A stretch of 64,000 nt of DNA from Watersipora subatra (lineage: Eukaryota > Bryozoa > Gymnolaemata > Cheilostomatida > Watersiporidae), in contig NC_088711.1 in NCBI RefSeq assembly GCF_963576615.1, positions 12,323,869 to 12,387,868 of the forward strand, in the 5' to 3' direction. A program made the translations under genes and the position numbers. Under the pieces are notes generated by a model that was not told the origin of the DNA, made no database searches, and was given only the letters and a program-made list of their open reading frames with translations. This document shows, one piece after another, positions 1 through 11,700 of the stretch (positions within the stretch are counted from its first letter, which is position 1; each line of letters begins with the position of its first letter).

Positions 1-227
1 CTTTATGTTGTACAAAGCAATAGATCCTTTTAGTATCTATTGAGTCTTTGCCCCATGCACTACCAGTAAACCTGATAGTGACAAGCAGTAAAGATTTTTA
101 AAACTCATGGCTGCTGTATAATGGCTATTGCTGGTGTACCTAGCAATACACAAAATACATTGTGCATCAGTGTTGGATATTGCAAACGTGTTTGGCAATA
201 CACAATACAACTATATGGAACCTTATA
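1..227 (-). repeat. LTR-like direct repeat, copy 1 (3' LTR of a gypsy-type element)
   Basis: About 215 bp (13-227) repeats almost exactly at 1821-2035, a constant offset of 1808 with only two clear differences seen. On the minus strand the repeat starts TATAAGG, directly after a purine run AAGAAGGAAGG (plus 228-238), which is where a polypurine tract should sit before a 3' LTR. The left end may run off the window. Ends are not the usual TG...CA, so the LTR call is an inference. Confidence 0.6.
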
Positions 228-344
228 CCTTCCTTCTTACAAAAAGCATCGTGCCCGATGCTTTGCTTTGCCGAGAAAGAGGAGAGTAGTAACAAGGTAT
301 AGGGAGAAGTGGTGTATTTCATGTAGCTGATATATACATAATGG

Positions 345-719
345 TTACATGCTACTCTTCTTTTCAGCCAGAATGTCATTTAAAAGCTTATCTAATACAT
401 TAGTCATGTGACTCGATCGGTCCCGGGCTGATTGGACGGCCGCTCTTCTGTCCCTCAGCAATTGTCTGAGTCTCCTTAAATCCTTGGCGGCGCTACAACA
501 GTCCTTAGTCTTCTTGGACTTCCTCTTTTCGCCCTTTTCTTTGGTCGCCCTTTTTCTGGTGGTCTTTGGAGCTATGACTGCTGGCTTTGGCTGGGATTCA
601 CTGTTTGGCCCAGGAGTTTTGGATTGGTCCCCAGAATTTTCCACGGTGTCCATGGCTGTGGACATTTCCACCACCTCGTCCTTCACCACTACTCCCTCAC
701 TGGTACTCCTCTCAGTCAT
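345..719 (-). CDS. Accessory ORF downstream of a gypsy-type integrase
   Basis: An intact 124-codon frame lies between the integrase stop (1026) and the purine tract before the LTR-like repeat. The N-terminal half is rich in Thr, Glu, Pro and Ser. A Lys/Arg-rich block follows near residues 52-70 (contains RKRATKEKGEKRKSKKTK), then a Leu/Arg-rich segment at about 75-120 that could form a coiled coil. I see no signal peptide or membrane segment, so it does not look like an envelope gene. I do not recognise the family. Position and orientation suggest it belongs to the element, but it could be a captured host exon. Confidence 0.4.
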   Translation of the reverse strand: MTERSTSEGVVVKDEVVEMSTAMDTVENSGDQSKTPGPNSESQPKPAVIAPKTTRKRATKEKGEKRKSKKTKDCCSAAKDLRRLRQLLRDRRAAVQSARDRSSHMTNVLDKLLNDILAEKKSSM

Positions 720-1025
720 CTACAATTTGAGGTATACATGAATGTAATCGAGCCAACCACACGCGTGTAGTTAGTCAATTATGTTCATTTGGCAGTCTCA
801 ACTACATCGAAATAACACCAACCAGATAGATGTCGAGGAAACTATAGTCCACCTCGTACCTATACCCATGGTTTAGAATTCCAGTAAAACTAGCGTTCCT
901 TTTAGCATACATTAGTTGTATATATGTGTGTATATAATACGAGATTATAATACAATATACTGCCAGTTACGTTTTATTATTATTATATATATATATATAA
1001 ATATATATATATATATTTTTTTTTT

Positions 1026-1820
1026 TCACCATTTGCTCATGTCGTACATGGGCCTAGGGCCGCGTGGTCGCAGCTCATATCGTGGCAACTCTTTCGCCTC
1101 CAACTCATCATCCCAAGTGATGCTATCCCCCTCAGCCTCGAGCGACTGACTGGAGTCGGCTACCACATCAGATGCTGTGGAGTTCTCTCCACCATCAGCA
1201 CCCGACATTGCATTTGGGACTGGCTCCGCTGCATGCGTAGTTTGCGTGGCAAGATCACCAAAAGGGGGAACTACCTCAAAGCTCACAGCATCAGGCCAAT
1301 GCTGTGTCCGTTCATGAGCAAGCTTGCAGTCATTAAGGTGAACCCAGTCGGGCTTTTGAGATCTATCCTGCCGCAAAAGCACATCCACCCCTTGCTTAAC
1401 AAGAACCTCATAGGGTCCTTTGTAGACAGGCTGGAGTTTAGGTGAGAGTCCAATCCTGAGATTAGGACGCTTCACGTAAACCTTATCTCCTGGGTGTATA
1501 TTATCAACATTCACCCGCTTATCATGCTGCCTCTTCTGTGCCAAACTGGCAGCTTCATTAGTCTCATGGGCTACCTTCCATGATTTCCTGAGCTGCTGCC
1601 TTAAGGTCAGGACAAAATCATCTGACGAATCAAAACTTGGCTCATCAGTTGGAGGGCAGAGCAAATGAACAGGCAGGCGGCAGGTTCGACCATGTTCCAT
1701 CTCAAACGGGGAGAACCCGGTTGAAGTATGTTTGCTTGTTCTGTAGGCTAGTAGAACCAGGTCCAAGTAGGAACACCAGTCCTTCTGGTCCCTGTTCACA
1801 TATGCCTTCAAGAGTTGTAA
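1026..1820 (-). pseudogene. Ty3/gypsy-type retroelement integrase, C-terminal fragment
   Basis: The frame reads as the end of a retroelement integrase: the end of the catalytic core (AYRTSKHTSTGFSPFEMEHG), a linker, then the GPY/F module (KLQPVYKGPYEVLVKQG) and an acidic tail ending in YELRPRGPRP. There is no chromodomain. Protease, reverse transcriptase, RNase H and the integrase zinc finger and catalytic DDE part are missing, because the upstream end at about 1820 runs straight into the LTR-like repeat. This is an internally deleted, non-autonomous copy. The frame itself carries no stop over 265 codons, so the deletion may be fairly recent. Confidence 0.85.
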
Positions 1821-2035
1821 CAAAGCAATAGATCCTTTTAGTATCTATTGAGTCTTTGCCTCATGCACTACCAGTAAACCTGATAGTGACAAGCAGTAAA
1901 GATTTTTAAAACTCATGGCTGCTGTATAATGGCTATTGCTAGTGTACCTAGCAATACACAAAATACATTGTGCATCAGTGTTGGATATTGCAAACGTGTT
2001 TGGCAATACACAATACAACTATATGGAACCTTATA
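1821..2035 (-). repeat. LTR-like direct repeat, copy 2 (5' LTR of the deleted element)
   Basis: Near-identical to 13-227. Its inner side (1820) abuts integrase sequence with no primer-binding site or gag-pol between, consistent with one deletion that removed the end of the 5' LTR and most of the coding region. Confidence 0.6.
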
Positions 2036-2473
2036 AATGAGTACCTTCAGGCAGCTGCTAGAAGTGTTTTATATCGTGTTGAATACCTTTCCTACCCTGA
2101 ATTCTGGTAGCTAAACTGAGTTACCATGCAAAGGGTCTCAAGGCGTTGAAGGTCAATGTTAAGAATTCGATAGTTTGGCGATAAAAATGATAAAACTTTG
2201 ATGATAATTGTATATTATACATACATGTTATATATTAGCTGTTTTAGGTTTTGTAGACAAGTATTAGTTTGTTATTATAAAGTGACAAACCCGTTGAACT
2301 TTGTTACACCTATAAAACAAAGAACTAAGATTTTTGCAAGGCCTAGTATAACGCTCAGTCAGCTGTGAATGTATATCATTTCTTTACCTGTATTGCGTTT
2401 TGTATACAACAGTAATAGTTCAGTACATAGTTGTGTACACAACTATGACACATTAATAAAAACCTTTAATAAT

Positions 2474-2563
2474 AACCTTTAATAAAAAGCTGCCAGCACA
2501 TACAGGTCATAGTTGTGTACACAACTATGACCTGTATGTGCTGGCAGCTTTTTACTAAAGGTT
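2474..2563. repeat. 90-bp near-perfect palindrome
   Basis: The two 45-bp arms meet at 2518/2519 (GTGTACAC centre) with no spacer and one mismatch. Part of the core, ATAGTTGTGTACACAACTAT, also occurs at 2433-2452. The hairpin ends 29 bp before the 3' splice site of the first fibrillin exon in the window. Confidence 0.95.
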
Positions 2564-2592
2564 TAATTCCAAATTTGGCTAACCTTGTACAG

Positions 2593-2718
2593 ATATTGAC
2601 GAGTGTGAGAAAAATCTCCTGTTGTGCATGAATGGACAATGCTTGAATGAGCCTGGCTCCTATAGATGTGAGTGCGACATGGGATTTGCTGCAACAGCCG
2701 AGTTGAGGTCATGTGAAG
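2593..2718 (+). CDS. FBN: Fibrillin exon: one cbEGF
   Basis: 126 nt, phase 1 at both ends, between ..TACAG and GTAAG. It encodes a whole cbEGF beginning [12 protein letters not shown] and ending SCEG. First recognisable exon of the gene in this window. Confidence 0.92.
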
Positions 2719-5700
2719 GTAAGAAACTATCAACATCTTCATATCAACCAAGTAGAATTATAGTGCCAATAATGAACTATATATAGATTATTGTTAGTCT
2801 CTGTCCGTCGGTCTTCTTGCTTTTGGTTACATTTATATAGCAAATAGCAAAAAAATCGATAGCCTACTATATAACACTGTCGGTATTGAGTAGGTCGTTC
2901 GTGGGGATTTCAGGCATTTGATTCAGATTTCAATTTTTGTCCTTGTCATTGTGTTAGTTGTTCTACAGGAAAGATTTTGATATAAAGCACCAAAAATATT
3001 GCACCAAAAAGATTGCATATAATTCATGTTTTCTATATAATATCAAGTTCATAGCCTAACCGTCCATTTATCCGTTTTTTCATTTAATTTTCATGTTATG
3101 GTAGCTATAAATGTCATCACTTGCCTCATTTATGTTGCCACGCAAAGAAGTGTTTGTTAAAAATATTGGCTAATTTAGAGCGATTTCTTCCGTTTCCGCC
3201 TGACCAAATTTGCCCAAATCAGCGTGCTGACTTACTCAGTTTTTTGTATGCTAAAACTTGCAGTATATTGCATAACATTTTAATATAGTCAAATAAGTAA
3301 TTAAGTCATAATAGTAAACTTGTATTTAGTTTTTATAACTTGTTCATTCCAGTGAAGAGTTCGCAGCAAAAATTATTTAAAAACTTACTGATAGATTTTC
3401 AAAGAATTGCGTGACAACTCTTCCCTGATCAGCATGCTATCAAGCGATTCTCTAATATTTCGTAAAGTATTTCATACCAACATGAAATATTTTTTTGGTA
3501 AAGGGCAACATATTTCATATGAAATATGAAATATGTTAGCTGGTAAGGATTTTCTATCCTAATTGGAATAAAAAACTCAACTTTGATTTTCTATCCAAAG
3601 TTGTATTTTCTACCATACGGACTACAAACTCATAAGTTGATGTTAGCCTCTGCTCATTATAAACATCTCTAGCATATTTGCTCAAATGTGTCACAAATCT
3701 GATTACTAGAGGATTGAAAATTTATACAAACACTATGCTGATCTATACATATATTTTTATAATAATTTGTGGATGGCACCAAATTTTGCCTGAAACCATG
3801 TTAAACAGAAACCATTAACAAAGAGGCAAATGAGATTTATCTCTTTTGTAAAGTCATAAGATGCATTAGACATCTGACTGCTAATTTGGTTGTGATGAAA
3901 AGGTGGAACAAATTAGCTTTAGCATTTGAGTTTGGTTGGTCTCAACATATAGGTTGATACAAGTTATTTGGTTTTGTAGTGAATCTCTACTAGAATAGTC
4001 AGGTGAGCGTCAGAATTGATACTTATTCTTGTTTTGTCTGTTCAGTGTTGTTATTTTAATTTGATCTATTTTTCTTAGATATAGATGAATGTGAAAGATT
4101 TCCTAACCTTTGTATGAACGGACTATGTGATAACATTCATGGGATGTTCCAGTGTATATGTAATCAAGGTAAGCTCTCGTCTAACAGTGATTAGTGTTAG
4201 ATATTATGGCTTGAGTTGTTACATAGGCAAATTCTAACTACATAAGGTTTAATCTATTGAATACCAGAATTTCGGATTAGCAACCTTTTTTCTCTAAAAA
4301 TGATCACCATTTCTCATATCATCAAAAGGCAAAGTGCCCAAAAACACAAGAAACGTAAAGTTACAACTGTGGTTTATTTGTACCAAGGAGGGCGTCACCA
4401 CAGCCTCCGGGCGCTCTGCACTAATTTTATAAGGCAGTTTAGACTTTGCCATGAAGGGCTAATTTCTTGATCATAGATTTGGCATGGTAGGTTATTATTG
4501 TTTGATGCGTAATAGACAGAGTGATGGTAAAGAGTTGTTGCAGCTGATTCATTAGTCAGGAATTGATAAAAACGTATTTTGCACTTTTGCAAAAAGGTTA
4601 TTCTGATCGTACATAAAACTTTAGGCTACGCCCTTGATGAGAGTGGCAGCAACTGTACGGACATAAATGAATGCTCAAGTGCCGGATCATGCAAATATGG
4701 GGAGTGCAGAAACCTAGAGGGCAGCTTCGAGTGTCTCTGCCCTCCTGGATTTGTTTTGCTTGCATCAGGAAACGCTTGTATAGGTAAGTCGGTATTCAAC
4801 TGCTATAGGCTGTTCTACACTGGCAATTCTATTCATGGAGAGCGTGTGAATCTGAGGTCCATAAACAATAAATATTTATTTGTACTTATCCGCTTATTTG
4901 TATTGCTGGATTATCTTTCTGTAGGATAAAGAAGTTTAGTTTCTATATCATCCAATCAGCACACAGTTATATAACAAATGAATCACGTGTTCACAAAAAA
5001 CTGTTAAGTTCATAGCTGCGACGATGCCAGCAATCACTCAATTGCTTTTATGTTTTTCACGCTTTGTTAGACAGAAGACTGGGGTCCTGCTACATGACTG
5101 CACCTAGTTTGGGTGTCGCTATGTGCTCCAACAGTTACCCTCAGAGGATTACCAAAAGCCAATGCTGCTGCAGCATCGGTGTAGGCTGGGGACAGGACCC
5201 AGGCTTGTGCTCAGCTTGTCCCAAGAATGGCACAAAAGAGTATGACACACTCTGTCCAGGTAAAACCTCCTTTCATCTTCCATACACCCTTAGCGATTAG
5301 TCGATGCTACCGTAGAGATTGATTTAAGAAAATTAGTACTCTCCTGGGCTCAGTGTCATTAAAAGAATTTATTCAGTCATAATAAAGGTGAGACAAAAGC
5401 TAGTTTTAAAACTGATTAACACAGTAATATTTTTTCAATAAAGCCTAAAGATAAAAGCATTTTAAAATAAGCTTTAAATTTGAGCGAAATTGAAGTTAGA
5501 TAAGGAATAACCTAGCAAAATCTACGAGTATGACTGACTGTTTCTAGCAAAATATGTGAAGGGAAGATAAAAAGGCTAGTAATCCACAGACGCTGAATGG
5601 TATAACCACACATAAAGTAGAGTGGAATTTGGTTGACCTGCAGCCATAATTTTGAGGCTTACATAGATTTGTTAACATTGTTTTTATAACTTGATATTTT

Positions 5701-8700
5701 TTGGCTAGCTTGGAAACGGGCTGGCAGTTGAAGGCGAAGATTAATTTCAAACAGATCACTGGTGGAATAAATATAGTGATCGCTCCTTCTTCTCAGGGCT
5801 CCTACTTCTCAGGGCTCCTACTTCTCAGGGCTCCTACTTCTCAGGGCTATGCTCTGAAAATTTCTATTTCGCTGAAATTTCAGCGAAATAGAAACTAGAT
5901 TTAGGTATTTTATCTAGTGTATATGTGTACACAAATGAACGCTACCAAATACAGCGATACTGCGAAGTAAGTAAAGTAGTAAGGATGACTGTATCTTGTT
6001 TTTCTGATTTTCTGTTCTTGATGTTGAAGTCCGTAATAGTAGGAGTAGTAGTGTAGGGGTAGTAGTATTAGTAGGAGTAGTAGTAATAGGAGTATAGAAG
6101 TAATAGCAGCAGTAGTCAGTAATAGTAGGAGTAGTAGTAGTTGTTGTAGTAGCAGTAATAGAAGTATTAGTAGTAGTAATAGAAATAGTATAGTGGGAGG
6201 AGTAGTAGGTTTAGTAGCAGTATACTAGGAGTACAGGTAGTTGGGGTAAGAGTAGTGAAAATAGTAGTAGTAGTGTTAGCAGTAGCTATATGTTGCGTCT
6301 CTAATATAGTGTCAAATTATTGTTCTTTCTACTCTTGTTCTGACTGATAAGGTCATCATTGACATTCAGAGAGCGTGTAGAAATTCACTGCCTTTGTAAG
6401 TGGCTTAACCAATTAACATTGAAAAGTTGATAAAAATGTGTTACATTTGCCCGACATGGTTAAGATCACATGCTATGTAAGCCAGCAGGGTAAGCAGAGA
6501 GCTATTTTCTGATTGCTATAGAGTGTATCAATTTATTGGCAGATGGTGGAGGGCAGGTGCCTACAGAAACTATGGGACAGGTGACCTTCACGGACCTTGA
6601 TGAGTGCACAGTATTTCCTTCCTTATGCGCTGGAGGCACTTGCCAGAATACGTATGGTTCATATAAATGCACCTGTCCGGCTGGTTACGTTATAGATGAT
6701 ATGCATGTCTGCATTGGTAAGCGAGAAGTTACTGTATTAATATTTATACGAAAGACACTTGTATTTTGTGTTTGTCCAATCTGATTGCAAAAACAACAAC
6801 AGCAGTAAAATGCCATAGAATAGACTGAAACATGACAGTATCTAGCTAAAGTTTACCTACATTCTAACTTTCAGCTCCTTCAGCAACCGGTATTTGACTA
6901 CAATGCAATACATACTACAATCTAGAAAATAAAGCAATAGATTTAATACAATACCGTATATATTTACATATTTAATACAATACGGTATATATTGACCTTT
7001 ATTAACATTTAGCAAGTAGGGCCAGTGTAATGTATGCCACTCTGTTAGCTACAAAAATTAGTTAAGCTGGAATGTTTACTGTAACCATATATGGCACCTT
7101 TTGCTGTGTATCAGTCACAGCAAGTCACAATAAACAAGATGAGTATGGTGGTGAACAAGGCATTTCATGCAGTTTCATTATTTGTTGTAAACCCTGTATT
7201 CATTTTGTTATTTTTAGTATAGATTTTGTTGTTTGCTGTATTTCTGTCTGTGGTGAGCAAATTTCAGTTTTTGTATTCAACGCGACATTGGTAGAGCAAA
7301 AAGGAATCTCCCTGGTAGGAGTTGTGACCACCATTGTTCATGTTCACCTTGCATCTTACCCTAGCGGCAGGCTTGCTCATTGTATACTGTAAGTTTATTA
7401 AAGTAAAAGCTGCATCATTGGTTCATGCCCAAAGTCAGCTAAAGCACGGTAATCTATGTGCTTTCAAGTGTTTACACGTGACCGTAAACACGTAACCATA
7501 AGGCAGCAGATTACCACGTAACCATAAGGCAGCAGATCAAAAATACCGTAAGCAGTCACCACAGCAGTAGGTGATTCAGTGCAATAGCTGCAATAGGCAA
7601 TTAGAATTAGTCTCCGCTGTCTGATGGCACTGATGTCTGTTGTTATTCTGCTTTTGTAGACGTAGATGAATGTGATGTGTATCCAGGAATATGTGGCATT
7701 GGAGAGTGTATTAATATGAGAGGAAGCTACACATGCATCTGTCCTCCAGGACACCTGCTCATGCCTGACAAGAATTGCATGGGTCAGTAGTGGCTTATCA
7801 AAATATTTTATATCTCCTGAGTAAATCTGCTAACTTCGTCCAGAGTAATGGGTGTTTGAAAATCACATGGAAGGCAATTAGTAGTGAGCGCACTTTGATA
7901 AACTATTATAACACTTTTATAGTATGACTTATTACGAATAATCAGATTAGTTCTTCTAACAATTTCTATATAGTATATTTTTACGAACTTGTCTCTAAAC
8001 TTATTAGCTATGAATGCATTAATATTTTTAGAGTCGACGAGTGCTTCACATGAAATTGTGGAACTAGTTCAATCAGCCTTCATAGAAATGATATTTTCTT
8101 CTGTAATGTCAATCACTTTACCTCATTATATAAAAACTAAAACATATATGAAGCTAATAACACAGCATGATCAAACAGAGTAAATATTTGAGTGCAAGTA
8201 AAACTGTGATTCATTGCATCATGTATTTTATTGTATTGCAGACATGAGAAAATCAACATGTTTCTCCAATTTTCGCAATGACAGTGGTGTCTGTGAAAAT
8301 GCTCTTGCTATGGAACTAACAAAAAAATTGTGTTGCTGCACAGTTGGTCGTGGTTGGCTTGATCCTGCGAAATCTCACTATGTGGGAGAGGACTCGGTGA
8401 TATGTGATCCGTGTCCGTATAAAGGAACTGGTGAGTTGGTTGTGCATATTAATGAATCAAGTTTTTTTTGTCATAAAAAAGTACATTATAGTGTCTCAGG
8501 GTGTGCCATAGTGTACATTAGTATAACATAGGGCACACCAGTTAGCTATAATATACCATAGTGTACTAGAGTGTATCATTGTGTCTCACAGTATTCCATA
8601 GCGTACCATAGTGTAACGGAGTGTACCAGTGTGCCAGAGTGTACCATAATGTACAATAAGGCATCATAGTGTACTACAGGGTACAATAGTGCATAGCGTG

Positions 8701-11700
8701 GCAGACTGTTCTATGATATGTTATATAGCAGTGTAGCACGCCATGGTATGGTGTATGCTATATAGCAGTGTAGCACGCCATGGTTAAGTGTACTAGTGTT
8801 GAGCATCAGCTCCAACCAAATGTCTACTAGCCATTGCTAACTTCAGTGTTATGTGTGAGATTCTTTAAAGCCGTGTGTTACATTATACAGTGTGGTTTAT
8901 ATGATGCTATAAAGTAAACACCTAACAAGTTGTACAAGTAGATTCTAATCTATGTGTGTACCATGCATTTCGTTGACTTTCAGATGAGGATAAAGCATTG
9001 TGTGGCCTCAGACCTGGTTATATATTTGATACAGGTTGGTCTTTATCATTTTAATCTTCCCTAGCAAACTTTTTATGCGCTGAAAATCTTACTCTAGCTC
9101 TCATCTCTTTCCACCTCTCTTGCTAAGTCTCTATGTCTTTCTCTGTCTGTCTCACTCACTGTTGTCTCTTTTTTTCTTCATTTTCTTGCGTACGCTTTTT
9201 CTCTCACTCTTTCTCTCTTGTTCTCCCTTTCAAGCTGACCAAATACAGACCTATCATGTAGCTGTAGCAGATTTAATAAGCTTCTGAAGTGTGTCCACAT
9301 TTGAAGGCATACAATTTACATGAATAGGTATCACATCACATATGACTGGAAACAAGAGCAAATAGAAATTGCTGTCTTCTTTCAAAGTGAACTTTGAAAA
9401 AACTTTGAAATGCTTTTTGCACACTTTTTAAAACTGATCAAAAAGATTTTACATCATACTTACATAAAAGGATAGAGACATTGTTAGACTATGTTCAACC
9501 TGTTAAGTCAGATTGGCTCATCTGGTAATTGGAGTACGTACGTATGCTCAATCAGTGACTGCAAAAGGTACGCTATGACTTTTGGTCATATTCTGTAGAG
9601 ATAAATGAGTGTGAAATAATCCCTGACCTTTGCCTCAACGGCGAGTGCATAGACACGGAGGGCAGCTATACCTGTAGTTGTAACCAGGGCTACAGTTATG
9701 ATCCTCAGTTGCTCTATTGCGTCGACATAGATGAGTGCACATCAAAGCCATGTCATGCTACAGCCCTCTGCAAGAATGTCTTAGGCTCCTTCCAATGCTA
9801 CTGCGCGGAAGGCTTTGTCATGAACTCTGTAAATGGCTCTTGCGCTGGTGAGTATTTTGTGTAGTCTCAAAGGAAAGCAACTCCACATCGTTATGTTAAT
9901 ATAGTCAACCAGTCATTCACTATGCTTCTATTGTGCGAATGATGCGGATTTGGAATTGTGCGCACGTTAAATTACCACGCGATAAACGTTTCAAATTTTC
10001 TACGGACATTTGCATGTTGCGTATTAACATGGGCATTCCATTAATAAATATAAGGAATTCTATGCCAGAGGTCATAGCGGCGCACTTCTGCCTCGGGCAA
10101 CTGATCAAATCAAAATAGGAATGACTGAGGTGTAGAAAGTGTTTAAAACTGAATAGCTTGTTTGGCATGTTTTGCGCATCATTCCCAATTGCCATTTTTC
10201 AGATTTTGCAAGCATAAAACATTCGACGAAAATTTGTGAGTAATAAAACTCGCTTGATTAGTGGATTTTTGCCATTATCTCGCGAATGACGGAACCTTGC
10301 GGATAAAGTGCGCCGTAGAAACATGTGATTGTCTCAGATTCACAGCATATTGTAGCCCATAATCTTTTGCAAAGGTTTTATCGTGTCTGATAGATTATGA
10401 TGGCAGCATTTATGTTGCTCTTATAGACATAGATGAGTGTGAAGACTCAGCACTCTGTGCCCATGGCAGCTGCACTAACACTGTTGGAGGTTATGTCTGT
10501 GTCTGCGATGACGGGTTCACAGCTTCAGTGAGTCGTCGGAAATGTTTGGGTAAGTTATACACAAAGTGTATTGAACTCTGTTAGAGACCAACACACATGT
10601 GTATTAGCAACAACTTTTACACTTTTCTTAGGAAGTGTATGGGAAGTTTGATATGCATCTCATCATAATGTTTAGTTCCCTGAGATGGCCTCTTAGTTGA
10701 AATTACTGGATATAACCTCAATGCTCAAAATGACAAAGTAGAAATGCAGTTTTGTCGTAGGAGATTTATTTCAAGTTCTCTAACATAGTTTAAAGTAAAA
10801 CCTCTGTTTCTGTAGGACAAATTATGAAATTAACTGGGCCATAAAAACCAATTACTGTATATTTCTCTAACATACCCCTTGGATTTAACAACAAGAAAAC
10901 AAATGGAAATCAAGCTGCTTGGGCAATTTTGTTTTAGAAAATCATATATGGATATTCAAGAAGTGTTGTTATTAAAAAAAAACAAAGCGAGCACTGGAGA
11001 AACTAGCCATAGTGGAGTAGTATATGCCAGCTGTAATACAGTAGTATATATTTGTACCAGCTATGACACAGTAGCATATACAGACATAATGCAGCAGTAT
11101 ATACAGACATGATGCAGCAGTATATACAGACATAATACAGCAGTATGTACAGACATAATACAGCAGTGTATACAGACATAATACAGCAGTATATACAGAC
11201 ATAATACAGCAGTATATACAGACATAATACAGCAGTATATACATACATAATACAGCAGTATATACAGACATAATACAGCAGTATATACAGACATAATACA
11301 GCAGTATATACAGACATAATACAGCAGTATATACATACATAATACAGCAGTATATACAGGCATGATACAGCAGTATATACAGTCATAATACAGCCGTATA
11401 TACAGACATGATACAGCAGTATATACAGACATAATACAGCAGTGTATACAGACATAATACAGCAGTATATACATACATAATACAGCAGTATATACATACA
11501 TAATACGGCAGTATATACAGACATAATACAGCAGTATATACAGACATAATACAGCAGTGTATATCGACTTAATAGAGAAGTATATACTAGTCATTCTATA
11601 ATAGAATATACTTACTATGGTACATAGCACATACCAACCACAATATGGTAGCCATGATACATTAGCATATACTAGTTATTGCACTGTCCTAATCTTAAGC

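Noticed and set aside
484..741. Plus-strand 85-codon frame
   Set aside because: Antisense shadow of the 124-codon minus-strand ORF, whose composition is more protein-like.
7072..7392. 106-codon plus-strand frame in a fibrillin intron
   Set aside because: It has no domain, splice support or phase match with neighbouring fibrillin exons.
10972..11630. Overlapping minus-strand Tyr/Cys-rich frames
   Set aside because: 23-bp minisatellite: because 23 is not divisible by 3, all three frames give the same 23-residue pattern in turn.
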